DNA of 64,000 bases from G965207335 sp965222825 (GCA_965222825.1 OZ244964.1:806001-870000), one strand, 5' to 3'. Positions 1-9,267 are shown, counted from the first letter of the stretch. The notes: a model not told the origin generated them from the letters alone. Translations and numbers: made by a program.

Positions 1-833
1 AAACCTAGAATAACCATAGCTATTAATAATACTGGCATCATAACCCTAGTGTATAAAACAAATTTATATTTTGCTTGGGCATTATTATTATTTACATATT
101 GTAATAAATTATAACTATTTATATATTCTGGCTCTTTATTAGCAAAAATATAATTATTTTTAGGTAATAGATCTAATTTAGTATTAAAAATTTTATTAAC
201 TATTTTACTATTATCATACAATATAGTTTTAGTAGCATTTAAGACACTGAGTTTATTATTTTTATAATATACATTACTACTGCTAATAATAGATTGTAAC
301 TTATTGTCATTAACATTAATTAACTTGATATATTTCAAACTATCATCGCTATTAAACTGCATATAGAAAAATTTATTTTTATTATGCCCCCATAATTCAT
401 TGTTGTTATTATGATTATGTTTTAGTGCCTTAAATTTATATTCATTAGCAAAATTATATAGTTTAAATACAAATAATTCATTGAGTATTAAATATACAAA
501 AATAAACAATGATCCAGCTTTTAATAATTGTAATACTAAATAATGTATACTTAAACCGCTAGCACGAATAGCCATTAATTCTTTGCTTTCGCTAAATTTA
601 CTTAAACCTAAAATAACCCCAACCAATACTACTAATGGCAAAAAGTCATACATAGCAATAGGTAAAGATAATATGACAAATATAAAGGCTTTATCAAAAC
701 TATAACTCTCTATTCCTACACTAGAAACCTCATCTAAAAAAGCAAATACTATATAAATTATAACTAATACTGCTAATACTATTAGTATATGTTTTATTGC
801 GGTTATAATAATATATCTGTTTAAAATACTCAT
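1..833 (-). CDS. lptG: LptG-type lipopolysaccharide export permease (partial, C-terminus off the window)
   Basis: The minus-strand frame opens with ATG at 833 and stays open to the window edge, giving about 277 residues. The N-terminus reads MSILNRYIIITAIKHILIVL. A hydrophobic segment follows, then a second and third membrane stretch with the YjgP/YjgQ-like phrase SKFSESKELMAIRASG, then a polar periplasmic domain rich in Asn and Lys, and finally the start of another membrane segment. This is the LptF/LptG layout of the inner-membrane permease that moves LPS from the membrane to the Lpt bridge. The start (residues LNRY) and the conserved SEL-x-A-x-RASG helix favour LptG over LptF. The last membrane helices are missing because of the window boundary. 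It diverges from guaA with only 27 bp between the starts. Confidence 0.8.
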   Translation of the reverse strand, partial: MSILNRYIIITAIKHILIVLAVLVIIYIVFAFLDEVSSVGIESYSFDKAFIFVILSLPIAMYDFLPLVVLVGVILGLSKFSESKELMAIRASGLSIHYLVLQLLKAGSLFIFVYLILNELFVFKLYNFANEYKFKALKHNHNNNNELWGHNKNKFFYMQFNSDDSLKYIKLINVNDNKLQSIISSSNVYYKNNKLSVLNATKTILYDNSKIVNKIFNTKLDLLPKNNYIFANKEPEYINSYNLLQYVNNNNAQAKYKFVLYTRVMMPVLLIAMVILG

Positions 834-860
834 TTATATTCTATTATTTTTAACAAACAA

Positions 861-2432
861 ATGGCTGATATACGAAAACATAAAATACTTGTTATAGATT
901 TTGGCTCGCAATACACCCAAATAATAGCAAGGCGTATCCGCGAGCTTGGAATTTATTGTGCAATTCATCCGCATAATATTACTGAGAAAAAAATATTACA
1001 ATTCAATGCCAAAGGTATAATTTTATCAGGTGGACCTGATAATGTGCATCAATATAATAACCCTAAGGCACCTGATGTAATTTTTGACCTAAATATTCCT
1101 ATTCTAGGCATTTGTTATGGTATGCAAACTATGGCAGTGCAACTAGGGGGCTCTGCTGTATCTGCTAATAAACACGAATATGGATTTGCTAAGGTTCGCA
1201 CTAGGGGGCACAGCGAGTTATTAAGAGACATTCAAGACGAAACAAACTCAAATGGACACGGCTTATTAAATGTATGGATGAGCCACGGAGTAGAAATTAG
1301 TAAACTGCCTGATGGTTTTAAACTAATAGCCTCAACTGATAATTGTGATATTGCTGGATTTGCAAATGCTAAAAAACATTATTACGGCTTACAATTTCAC
1401 CCAGAAGTAACACACACCACACAGGGCGTGCATATTTTAGAGCGTTTTGTTATCGGTATTTGTAAATGTAGCAAAAATTGGACTAGTGATAATATAATTC
1501 AAGACTTAACAAATAAACTACAACAACAAATAGGTAAAAATAAAGTTTTACTAGCTATATCTGGGGGAGTTGATAGCTCAGTGCTAGCTGCACTACTGCA
1601 TAAAATAATAGGTAAACAATTAGTATGTATATTTGTAGATAATGGCTTGTTACGCCTGAATGAAGGCGATGAGGTAATGCAAACTTTTAGCCAAAATATG
1701 GGTATAAAAGTAATTAGAGTAAACGCCCAACAAAATTTTTATAACGCCTTAGTTGGTGTTAATGAGCCCGAGCAAAAAAGAAAAATAATAGGCAAAATCT
1801 TTATTGAAATATTTAATAAGCAAGCCAAAAATTTAGGCAAAATTAAATTTTTAGCACAAGGTACAATTTATCCTGATGTTATAGAGTCCGCAGTAGATAG
1901 TAAAAAGTCTAGTGTAATTAAATCTCACCACAATGTTGGCGGTCTGCCTGATGATATGAAAATGCAATTAGTAGAGCCACTTAGAGAATTATTTAAAGAT
2001 GAAGTTCGTAAACTAGGTGCTAAACTAAACCTAGCTAAGCATATGCTTGAACGCCATCCATTTCCAGGACCTGGCCTAGGCGTGAGAATACTAGGTGAGG
2101 TAAAAGAAGAATATATAAATATTCTTCAATTAGCAGATAATATTTTTATAAGCGAGTTAAAAAACTATAATCTTTATGAAAAAGTTAGTCAGGCATTTAG
2201 CGTATTTTTACCTGTTAAATCAGTAGGGGTAACTGGTGATAAACGCCGTTATGAATTTGTAATTGCCCTAAGAGCAGTAGAAACTATTGATTTTATGACT
2301 GCCGATTGGGCTCATTTAGCACATAATTTTTTATCTCTGGTGTCAAATAGAATAATAAATGAAATACCACAGGTATCAAGAGTAGTTTATGATATATCAG
2401 GCAAACCACCTGCTACTATAGAATGGGAATAG
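861..2432 (+). CDS. guaA: GMP synthase (glutamine-hydrolysing)
   Basis: Converts XMP to GMP using ATP and glutamine, the last step of guanine nucleotide synthesis, in the cytosol. The N-terminal class I amidotransferase domain shows GICYGMQ with the nucleophile Cys85 and the catalytic pair His180/Glu182 in FHPEV. The ATP-pyrophosphatase P-loop SGGVDSS lies at residues 234-240. The C-terminal dimerisation domain ends in PATIEWE, typical of the family. At 523 aa the length is standard. The stop overlaps the start of tadA by 10 bases, so the two are probably cotranscribed. guaB is not in the window. Confidence 0.97.
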   Translation: MADIRKHKILVIDFGSQYTQIIARRIRELGIYCAIHPHNITEKKILQFNAKGIILSGGPDNVHQYNNPKAPDVIFDLNIPILGICYGMQTMAVQLGGSAVSANKHEYGFAKVRTRGHSELLRDIQDETNSNGHGLLNVWMSHGVEISKLPDGFKLIASTDNCDIAGFANAKKHYYGLQFHPEVTHTTQGVHILERFVIGICKCSKNWTSDNIIQDLTNKLQQQIGKNKVLLAISGGVDSSVLAALLHKIIGKQLVCIFVDNGLLRLNEGDEVMQTFSQNMGIKVIRVNAQQNFYNALVGVNEPEQKRKIIGKIFIEIFNKQAKNLGKIKFLAQGTIYPDVIESAVDSKKSSVIKSHHNVGGLPDDMKMQLVEPLRELFKDEVRKLGAKLNLAKHMLERHPFPGPGLGVRILGEVKEEYINILQLADNIFISELKNYNLYEKVSQAFSVFLPVKSVGVTGDKRRYEFVIALRAVETIDFMTADWAHLAHNFLSLVSNRIINEIPQVSRVVYDISGKPPATIEWE

Positions 2433-2896
2433 CAAAATCAAACGATGAGCTTTATATGCAAATTGCTACTATTGAGGCAAAAAAGGCTAGGCAGTTAAAT
2501 GAGGTTCCAGTAGGTGCAATATTAGTTTTAAATAATAAAATAATAGCAAAAGCATACAATAAATCAATAATAAATAACGATGCTACAGCACATGCAGAAA
2601 TAGAGTTAATAAGAAAAACAGGGGCAAAGTTAAAAAATTACCGCCTAATAAATAGCACTATTTATATAACACTAGAGCCTTGTGCTATGTGTTTTGGGGC
2701 AATAATTCACGCTCGAATTGCTAGACTTGTTTTTGGTGCTTATGATAAAAAAACTGGTGTCTGCACAAGTTGTGCTAATTTTAACGAACTAAATTTTTTA
2801 AACCATAAATTGCAAATAACAGGTGGCATCCTAGAACAAGAAAATTCTAAATTACTTAGTGATTTTTTTAAAAATAAAAGAAAAATTAGTAATTAG
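2423..2896 (+). CDS. tadA: tRNA-specific adenosine deaminase
   Basis: Deaminates the wobble adenosine of tRNA-Arg(ACG) to inosine. The 157 aa protein has the cytidine-deaminase-fold zinc signature: HAE at residues 57-59 (ligand His57, proton shuttle Glu59) and PCAMC with Cys87 and Cys90. EVPVGA near residues 27-32 and ARIARLVFGAYD match TadA better than free-base deaminases. The ATG at 2423 lies inside the 3' end of guaA, and a second Met at residue 12 is possible. The longer start is preferred because it aligns with the usual N-terminal helix. Confidence 0.93.
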   Translation: MGIAKSNDELYMQIATIEAKKARQLNEVPVGAILVLNNKIIAKAYNKSIINNDATAHAEIELIRKTGAKLKNYRLINSTIYITLEPCAMCFGAIIHARIARLVFGAYDKKTGVCTSCANFNELNFLNHKLQITGGILEQENSKLLSDFFKNKRKISN

Positions 2897-3080
2897 TCTA
2901 ACCTGAATAATTATGATAACTTACGACAATGTCAAATTTTTATACTACTTTGTTGTGCTTTGTGGCTTTAATAAATAGGCTTTGCAAGCTACGCCTGGTA
3001 TTATAAAATTGTATGAATTTTACTTTGTATAGATTGTAAGTCTTGTTTTAGTGTTGTCATAAATTCTTAGGGTTGTTCAA
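2894..3080. mobile_element. Dispersed non-coding repeat A, copy 1 (MITE-like)
   Basis: The 215 bp between tadA and the next gene is filled by a repeat. Its core, about 2933-3078, recurs in inverted orientation at 17061-17205 with only scattered mismatches and near-identical length. The left edge carries TAGTCTAACCTGAA, which also occurs (reverse complement) near 15646. The right edge carries TTGTTCAAATAA, related to the CTGAACAACCCTAAG edge of copy 2. Terminal sequences of the same type at both sides, no coding capacity and an intergenic position suggest a miniature inverted-repeat transposable element. No transposase is visible in the window. Confidence 0.7.
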
Positions 3081-3111
3081 ATAACAGGGGTATTGTAAAA
3101 TAATACTAACA

Positions 3112-3678
3112 ATGAAAAATAATCTAGTTTTTACTATTATTGCAGGGGTAAATGGCTCTGGTAAAACCACTTTTGCTATTGATTATCTTAAAACTGCCTT
3201 TGTAAACACAGACTTAATTGCAACAGGACTATCGCCAATTAATCCTGATATTAAACAATTTTTAGCAGCTAGATTAATGCTCAAAGAGATTGATTTTAAT
3301 ATCAAAAATAATACAAGTTTTGCAGTTGAAACCACACTTTCTAGTAAGCGTTATATAAAAGTTATCAAAAATCTAAAACAACAAGGATGGGTAGTGAGGT
3401 TAGTTTATTTATATTTGCCAAGCATTGATTTGTCAATAAAAAGAGTAGCAGAACGCGTTAAAAATGGCGGACATAATATTAAGTTACAAGATATAAAAAG
3501 AAGATATAGCAGAAGTATAAAAAATTTTATTAATGCCTATTTTTATATTATTGATGATATAAAATGTATTGATAATGCCCATAAAAATAGAACAACAATT
3601 TTCATCAAACATAAAAATAATATAATAATCTTTGATAAAAAAAAATATAACAAAATTTTGGAGTTTAAAAATGACTGA
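3112..3678 (+). CDS. Zeta-toxin-like P-loop kinase
   Basis: The 188 aa protein begins with a beta strand and a Walker A motif (GVNGSGKTT, residues 12-20) near the N-terminus. VNTDLIA and AVETTLSS follow, a pattern seen in the zeta-toxin/AAA family of small kinases. Members either phosphorylate UDP-N-acetyl sugars (true zeta toxins) or have unknown substrates. A 57-residue gene overlaps its 3' end and may be its partner. It sits directly downstream of repeat A, in keeping with horizontal arrival. The kinase fold is well supported; toxin activity is inference. Confidence 0.7.
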   Translation: MKNNLVFTIIAGVNGSGKTTFAIDYLKTAFVNTDLIATGLSPINPDIKQFLAARLMLKEIDFNIKNNTSFAVETTLSSKRYIKVIKNLKQQGWVVRLVYLYLPSIDLSIKRVAERVKNGGHNIKLQDIKRRYSRSIKNFINAYFYIIDDIKCIDNAHKNRTTIFIKHKNNIIIFDKKKYNKILEFKND

Positions 3679-3844
3679 TACAGAAATGTTAGCTGAAGCG
3701 ATAAAAGAAAAGAATAAAATACTAAGATCAATGAATAAAAGTGTTAAAAAAGCCTTTGCACAAAAAAAAGCATCAGGACATTATGCTGTTGTCTGGGATG
3801 ATAAACAAAAAAAAGTAGTAAAAATACCAGCAAGCGAGTTATAA
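3671..3844 (+). CDS. Small basic/acidic partner of the zeta-like kinase
   Basis: A 57 aa protein beginning MTDTEMLAEAIKEKN and ending KIPASEL, with a Lys-rich middle and no membrane segment. I chose ATG 3671 over the longer frame from 3632 because TTGGAG lies a few bases upstream and the overlap with the kinase stop is only 8 bp, typical of translational coupling. By position it may be an antitoxin or accessory factor for the kinase, but I do not recognise a named family. Confidence 0.55.
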   Translation: MTDTEMLAEAIKEKNKILRSMNKSVKKAFAQKKASGHYAVVWDDKQKKVVKIPASEL

Positions 3845-3851
3845 ATTTTTT

Positions 3852-4505
3852 TTAAAAAAACAAATTTAACATATCAAATAAAATTATCTGTAAATAATTA
3901 ACTATTGGTAAAATTACCAACTTAAAAACCCCTAGAAAAATCAAGCCCAATACAATAAAAATCCCGTATGGCTCTATCTTATCAAAATAATAAGCCAAAT
4001 ATCTAGGCAATATTGAGCTTATCACTTTAGCACCATCTAATGGTGGTATTGGTAATAAATTTAACACTGCTAAAATAAGGTTGATAATTATGCCAAACTC
4101 TGCCATTTTTAGTAAAAATGCTGATTGTGCGTTTATTGCTACTATAATTAGTAATGCCCATAAAATTGCCATAATAAAATTAGCACCAGGACCAGCTATA
4201 GCAACCAATAACATATCCCTATTTGGCTTATTAAGATTATTAAAATTAACCGGCACAGGCTTTGCCCAACCAAAAATAAACCCAGAAGTAAAATATAATA
4301 AAATAGGCACTAAAATAGTGCCAATAATATCTATATGTTTTATTGGATTAACAGTTATTCTACCTAGCATTTTAGCAGTGCCATCGCCTAGTATATTTGC
4401 CACAAAACCGTGTGCTACTTCGTGTAGGGTAATGGCAAATAGCACTGGAATTATTAAAATAATTGCACTTTGCAATAAACTTACTATACTTTGTAAATCA
4501 AACAT
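3852..4505 (-). CDS. Site-2 protease-like M50 membrane metallopeptidase
   Basis: A 217 aa membrane protein with the zinc protease motif HEVAH at residues 28-32 in the first helix and the second motif NLLPIPPLDGAK, with the Asp ligand near residue 157. The compact length, lack of a PDZ domain and about five to six membrane segments place it with the short SpoIVFB/YdcA-like M50 proteins rather than RseP. Its substrate is unknown. It is convergent with the small kinase partner, and its upstream side carries hairpin repeat C. Confidence 0.85.
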   Translation of the reverse strand: MFDLQSIVSLLQSAIILIIPVLFAITLHEVAHGFVANILGDGTAKMLGRITVNPIKHIDIIGTILVPILLYFTSGFIFGWAKPVPVNFNNLNKPNRDMLLVAIAGPGANFIMAILWALLIIVAINAQSAFLLKMAEFGIIINLILAVLNLLPIPPLDGAKVISSILPRYLAYYFDKIEPYGIFIVLGLIFLGVFKLVILPIVNYLQIILFDMLNLFF

Positions 4506-4540
4506 TTTTAATTTGATAAATATAAGAAAATCTAACTAAT

Positions 4541-4600
4541 ACAAGTCCGACTTTTGAATTACAAAAAATAGCAATTCTTACACAGCTAAAATCGAACTTG
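4541..4600. repeat. Hairpin repeat C, copy 1
   Basis: A roughly 60 bp sequence running from ACAAGTCCGACTTTTGAATT to ATCGAACTTG, with inverted ends (CAAGTCCGA against TCGAACTTG) and an inner inverted pair around GAATT/AATTC. A near copy lies at 13188-13248. It ends 4 bp from the argJ stop, in the gap between argJ and the M50 gene, where it could act as a terminator or mRNA-end hairpin. Confidence 0.65.
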
Positions 4601-4603
4601 GTT

Positions 4604-5782
4604 TTAGCTACGATACTGGGTATTAATACGCACATAATCATAAGATAAATCAGTAGTCCAAACAGTTTCAGTAGTGTTATTATTACCTATTTTAATAGTA
4701 ATTGTTAATTCTTTTTTTACCATTTCAGCACTGCCTTTTGCATCACTATAATTATCTGCTACCAAGCCGTTTTTAACTATTAGCAACTCATTGATAAAAA
4801 TATCAACATTTTGCTGTGCTAAATTTTTAACATTAGCACGCCCCACTGCCATAAGTAATCGCCCTATATTTGCATCACTAGCAAAAAGTGCAGTTTTTAC
4901 TAATGGTGAATGTGCTACTGTGTATGCAACTTCTAAACAATCTTCATTACTACTGCCACCTAAAACAGATATTTTTACAAGTTTTGTTGCACCCTCACCG
5001 TCTTTAACTATTTTTAGTGCTAATTCTTTGCAAGTTTCATTTAATGTGCGAATAAATTCATCTTCTATATCAATAATATCAATACCTGCTCTGCCCGTAG
5101 CACTTAAACTAAGTGCATCATTTGTTGAAGTATCGCCATCTATAGTAATACGATTAAATGATTTATTAACTGCTATTTGTAGGTAATTTTGTAACTTTTG
5201 TTTATCATTTATTATAGCATCTGTGGTAATAAAACCAAGCATAGTTGCCATATTAGGACAAAGCATGCCTGAGCCTTTTGCAATACCAGTTATATTTATT
5301 TTCTTGCCATTAAAATTTATAGTTTTTACTACAATTTTTTTACGAGTATCGGTAGTTAAAATAGCCTTAGCTACTTTTTCTATATCATAATTATTAGCAT
5401 TAACCACTAAGGTTTTAATATTATCTTCAAAACATTTTATGGGTAATTGCTCGCCTATAACCCCTGTTGAAAATGGCAAAACTTGTTCTGGCAAAATATC
5501 TAATTCATCTGCTAATAACTTACAAATATAATAAGCATTAGTAATACCTTTATCGCCACTAGCAACGCCTGTGCCTGCATTTGCATTGCCGCTATTAATA
5601 ATTAAAGCACGAATATTATTATTTATATGATTTTTTGCTATAACAACAGGTGCGGCACAAAAAATATTTTTTGTAAATACTGCAACCGTATTGGTGTGTT
5701 TAGGCAAAATAATTATTGCAAGATCTAATTTATTATTAGTCTTTATACCGCTAGCTATTGCAGAATACTTAATATCAACCAT
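4604..5782 (-). CDS. argJ: Bifunctional ornithine acetyltransferase / N-acetylglutamate synthase
   Basis: ArgJ recycles the acetyl group from N-acetylornithine to glutamate in arginine synthesis; bifunctional forms also use acetyl-CoA. The 392 aa precursor shows the self-cleavage site in KGSGMLCPNMATML, with the nucleophilic Thr at residue 180, so it should mature into alpha and beta chains. The end, DYVRINTQYRS, matches the family C-terminus. It lies 7 bp downstream of an iron-type binding-protein gene on the same strand. argB is also in the window at 42.5-43.4 kb but is unlinked. Confidence 0.95.
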   Translation of the reverse strand: MVDIKYSAIASGIKTNNKLDLAIIILPKHTNTVAVFTKNIFCAAPVVIAKNHINNNIRALIINSGNANAGTGVASGDKGITNAYYICKLLADELDILPEQVLPFSTGVIGEQLPIKCFEDNIKTLVVNANNYDIEKVAKAILTTDTRKKIVVKTINFNGKKINITGIAKGSGMLCPNMATMLGFITTDAIINDKQKLQNYLQIAVNKSFNRITIDGDTSTNDALSLSATGRAGIDIIDIEDEFIRTLNETCKELALKIVKDGEGATKLVKISVLGGSSNEDCLEVAYTVAHSPLVKTALFASDANIGRLLMAVGRANVKNLAQQNVDIFINELLIVKNGLVADNYSDAKGSAEMVKKELTITIKIGNNNTTETVWTTDLSYDYVRINTQYRS

Positions 5783-5789
5783 ACTCTAA

Positions 5790-6797
5790 TTAGTAATTAA
5801 TTTCCTTTACTAATTCTGCTACTTTATCCCCCAAAGTGCCAAATTTAGTAACATTTAATTTGTTGTATTTAAAATTTAGCAAATTTGATGAACTAATATT
5901 TTGATTAGCTGGATATTGATTACTTAAATTGCTATATATTGTTTGTGCCTTAGCAGACGCTAGCCATTCTAGTAATATTTTTGCTTGTAAATAATTATTA
6001 CTACCTCTAACAATTCCAGCACCACTAATATTTATATATGTACCTGTGGTGTTTTGATTAGGCATAAATGACTTAAAGCTAGGATTGCTCATAGTATTTC
6101 TAATATTAAAATAATTATCACTATCAACTATTGCCACGCCACAAGTATTATTTGCTATGGCATTAATAATATCAGTGTCATTTTCATATGGTTTATTAGT
6201 GCTATTTTTAATCATTGCTAGTATTGTCTTTTTTGCCTTATCAAGTCCAATATCTGCTATCATAGTTGCTAAAAACGCTCTATTTTTTGGACTTCTAAAA
6301 TCACTTAAACATAATTTATTAGCCCATTTATCACTAGCTAAGTCTTGATAATTAACTAAATCATCCTTAGCTACGTTACTGGTATTGTAAACAATTAATT
6401 TAGCAAAAAATCCTAAACCAAACCAATAATTCTCATAATCAATTAAATAATTAGCAATGGTGCTATCTAAATATTTGTTACTTTTACTTGTTAATATTTG
6501 TTTTTTAGTGGCATTGTATAACCCAAATACATCTCTTATAAAAAATATATCAGCATTGTGTGTGATTAGTTCTAAATTATTATTGTAAAAATCACCACTA
6601 GCAATAAAATACTTAACATTAATGCCTTTTTCTTCTGTGAATACATTAAATAAAGTTTTTAAAATATAAGGATTAATATTGCTATAAACTACAACTTCTT
6701 TACTAAGATGGTTTTTATGCCAATTATAATAATTACTAGTTGCATTTAAAAACAAACTAAAAAATAACACTATAAAAAATAAAATATTCTTTTTCAT
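5790..6797 (-). CDS. Periplasmic substrate-binding protein of an iron(III)-type ABC importer
   Basis: A 335 aa protein with a signal peptide (MKKNILFFIVLFFSLFLNA) followed by VVVYSNINPYILKTLFNVFT, the usual first strand and helix of FbpA/AfuA-family proteins. Further family features are the phrase LIVYNTSNV, the DLASDKWANKLCLSDFRSP block and the GAGIVRGSNN block. FbpA-like proteins bind ferric ion in the periplasm and deliver it to an inner-membrane ABC permease. No permease or ATPase gene is adjacent. Ferric specificity is inferred from family resemblance. Confidence 0.75.
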   Translation of the reverse strand: MKKNILFFIVLFFSLFLNATSNYYNWHKNHLSKEVVVYSNINPYILKTLFNVFTEEKGINVKYFIASGDFYNNNLELITHNADIFFIRDVFGLYNATKKQILTSKSNKYLDSTIANYLIDYENYWFGLGFFAKLIVYNTSNVAKDDLVNYQDLASDKWANKLCLSDFRSPKNRAFLATMIADIGLDKAKKTILAMIKNSTNKPYENDTDIINAIANNTCGVAIVDSDNYFNIRNTMSNPSFKSFMPNQNTTGTYINISGAGIVRGSNNYLQAKILLEWLASAKAQTIYSNLSNQYPANQNISSSNLLNFKYNKLNVTKFGTLGDKVAELVKEINY

Positions 6798-6840
6798 TTA
6801 CTATTTAACATTATTTAATTTTATTTAATTTTACATTATG

Positions 6841-6934
6841 AAACCGTTACACAATGGTAAAGAATAGATAAAAATCTGCCAAAACACGGATATTTTGGCT
6901 ATTTTTGGTATTTTAGGGTGCTGTGTAACGGTTT
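6841..6934. mobile_element. Repeat B, copy 1 (MITE-like, diverged ends)
   Basis: An approximately 94 bp intergenic palindrome with ends AAACCGTTACACA and TGTGTAACGGTTT, a perfect 13 bp inverted pair. Just inside the left end it carries AAAGAATAGATAAAAATCTGC, also found inside the copies at 30641-30783 and 49454-49653. It lies between the divergent binding-protein gene and prfC, so it may influence both promoters or simply be inert. Confidence 0.65.
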
Positions 6935-7001
6935 TATTATTAGTAATAGCAATAAAGTAGATACTTTTTTGATAAAATAAGCACTTTTTTTATTTATTAA
7001 A

Positions 7002-8561
7002 ATGCTTAATAGACACACATTTGCTATTATTTCTCACCCAGATGCGGGGAAGACTACAGTTAGTGAAAAATTATTGCTATTTAGTGGAGCAATAACTAGT
7101 GCAGGAACAATAAAAAGCAAAAAATCAGACTCTTATGCCATATCAGACTGGATGAAAATGGAGCAAGAAAGAGGTATTTCTATAACCTCATCTGTTATGC
7201 AGTTTGAATACGATAATAGTATTATAAACCTATTAGATACCCCAGGGCATGAGGACTTTTCTGAGGATACATATCGCACTCTAAGTGCTGTTGATTCTGC
7301 ACTTATGGTAATTGATGTTGCCAAAGGTGTAGAAAATAGAACCATAAAACTTATGAATGTTTGCAGGTTAAGAAACACACCTATTATTACTTTTATCAAT
7401 AAACTAGATAGAGAAGGACAAGAGCCTATTAAAATAATTGATGAAATAGAAAAGGTGCTAAATATTGAATGTGTGCCTATTACTTGGCCAATTGGTATGG
7501 GTAGCACATTTAAAGGAATAGTGCATTTATTAGAAAATAAAATATATTTATTTACGCCTGGGAGTAATAATATTATTAGCTCTGTTAATACTATTGATTT
7601 GTGCGAAAAATCACTAATAAAACAATTAGGTAAAGAATTAACAAAAGATATATTAGAAGAAGTAGAACTAATTCAAGGCACTACAACTGCTTTTGATATA
7701 GCATTATTTAATGGTGGCAAACAAACCCCCTTATTTTTTGGCTCTGCTATTAATAATTTTGGCATACAAAATTTACTAAATGGCTTTATTAAATACGCAT
7801 CCAAACCGCTATTAAGACAGGCAGATAATAGAATAATTACCCCAGATGAGACAAAATTTAGTGGTTTTATTTTTAAAATTCAGGCTAATATGGACCCAAA
7901 ACACCATGATAGATTAGCATTTATGCGTATTGTTAGCGGGAAATATACAAAAGGAATGAGGCTAACTCAGGTAAGAACAAAAAAAACTATTAAAGTAAAT
8001 AATGCCATATCATTTATGTCACAACAAAGAAACATTAAAGATGAAGCGTATGCTGGCGATATTATTGGTATCCATAACCATGGTGGCATTCAAATAGGCG
8101 ATACTTTCACAGAGGGAGAAATTATCAATTTTAAAGGTGTACCTAATTTTGCACCAGAGTTATTTAAACGAGTTAGACTACAAAATCCATTAAAAACTAA
8201 AGCACTACAAAAAGGGCTAAACCAACTATCAGAAGAAGGTGCTACGCAAATATTTAGACCATTAAATAACAATGAGCAAATATTAGGGGCTGTGGGTATT
8301 TTGCAATTTGATGTAGTCATTCATAGATTAAAATATGAATATAGCGTAGAATGTATTTTTGAACAAATAAATATATCAACAGCAAGATGGGTTGCAGGCA
8401 ATGATAAAGATATAGAAGAAATAAAGACAAAATTTAGTAATAATCTAGCACTAGATAATTCTGGTGCTTTAGCGTATTTAGCACCTAGTATGGTAAACTT
8501 AAATTTGACTATTGAACGCCACCCTAATTTAGATTTCTTAGAAACTAGAGAGAATTTATAA
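7002..8561 (+). CDS. prfC: Peptide chain release factor 3
   Basis: A translational GTPase that removes RF1/RF2 from the ribosome after peptide release. The 519 aa protein has G1 SHPDAGKT at residues 11-18, DTPGHEDFSEDTYRTL (G3) and INKLDREG (G4), the RF3 spellings that separate it from EF-G. It ends with the RF3-specific domain 3 phrase RWVAGND. The length is typical. It is followed 23 bp later by rsxE on the same strand. Confidence 0.96.
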   Translation: MLNRHTFAIISHPDAGKTTVSEKLLLFSGAITSAGTIKSKKSDSYAISDWMKMEQERGISITSSVMQFEYDNSIINLLDTPGHEDFSEDTYRTLSAVDSALMVIDVAKGVENRTIKLMNVCRLRNTPIITFINKLDREGQEPIKIIDEIEKVLNIECVPITWPIGMGSTFKGIVHLLENKIYLFTPGSNNIISSVNTIDLCEKSLIKQLGKELTKDILEEVELIQGTTTAFDIALFNGGKQTPLFFGSAINNFGIQNLLNGFIKYASKPLLRQADNRIITPDETKFSGFIFKIQANMDPKHHDRLAFMRIVSGKYTKGMRLTQVRTKKTIKVNNAISFMSQQRNIKDEAYAGDIIGIHNHGGIQIGDTFTEGEIINFKGVPNFAPELFKRVRLQNPLKTKALQKGLNQLSEEGATQIFRPLNNNEQILGAVGILQFDVVIHRLKYEYSVECIFEQINISTARWVAGNDKDIEEIKTKFSNNLALDNSGALAYLAPSMVNLNLTIERHPNLDFLETRENL

Positions 8562-8584
8562 AAAACAGTGTATCTAAAATTGTT

Positions 8585-9256
8585 ATGGATGAATACAAAA
8601 AAATTATTAAAAATGGCTTATGGAATAATAACCAAGCATTAGTAGCTCTATTAGGCTTATGTCCGCTACTTGCGGTTAGTAATAGTGTTGTTAATGCCAT
8701 AGGTTTAGGCTTGGCTACAACTTTTGTGCTAATGGCATCAAATTTAAGTGTATCACTACTTAGAAGGACTATTAGACAAGAGGTGCGAATTCCAATATTT
8801 GTGTTATTAATAGCATCGTTCGTTGTTATTATTGAATTATTAATGCAGTCTTATTTTTATGAATTATATTTAATTTTAGGTATTTTTGTGCCCTTAATTG
8901 TTACTAATTGTGCAATATTAGGCAGAGCGGAGGCATTTGCATTTAAAAATAATTGGTATAAATCGTTACTAGATGGTTTAGCTATGGGTATTGGTTTTAG
9001 TATTGCTTTGATATTATTAGGTGCTATAAGAGAGATAGTAGGTAATGGTAGTTTATTTGCTGATGCACAGTTATTATTTGGTGAATTTGGTAATAATTTA
9101 ACAATTAATATTGCTAATTATCAAGGTAATTTATTAGCTATATTACCACCAGGGGCATTTATTAGTTTGGGTTTAATCATTGCTAGTAAAAATTATTATC
9201 AACAATTACAATTAACAAAACAACCTAGTAACGAAGTAGTAATTAGTAGTGCATAA
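8585..9256 (+). CDS. rsxE: Rsx/Rnf electron transport complex subunit E
   Basis: A 223 aa integral membrane protein with about six hydrophobic helices. It opens with YKKIIKNGLWNNNQALVALLGLCPLLA and contains NCAILGRAEAFA, both hallmarks of RnfE/RsxE. The complex couples NADH-ferredoxin electron transfer to ion movement or keeps SoxR reduced. The other rsx genes are not in the window, which is unusual since they normally form one operon. The following gene, prmC, starts 11 bp later. Confidence 0.92.
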   Translation: MDEYKKIIKNGLWNNNQALVALLGLCPLLAVSNSVVNAIGLGLATTFVLMASNLSVSLLRRTIRQEVRIPIFVLLIASFVVIIELLMQSYFYELYLILGIFVPLIVTNCAILGRAEAFAFKNNWYKSLLDGLAMGIGFSIALILLGAIREIVGNGSLFADAQLLFGEFGNNLTINIANYQGNLLAILPPGAFISLGLIIASKNYYQQLQLTKQPSNEVVISSA

Positions 9257-9267
9257 ATTATAACAAA

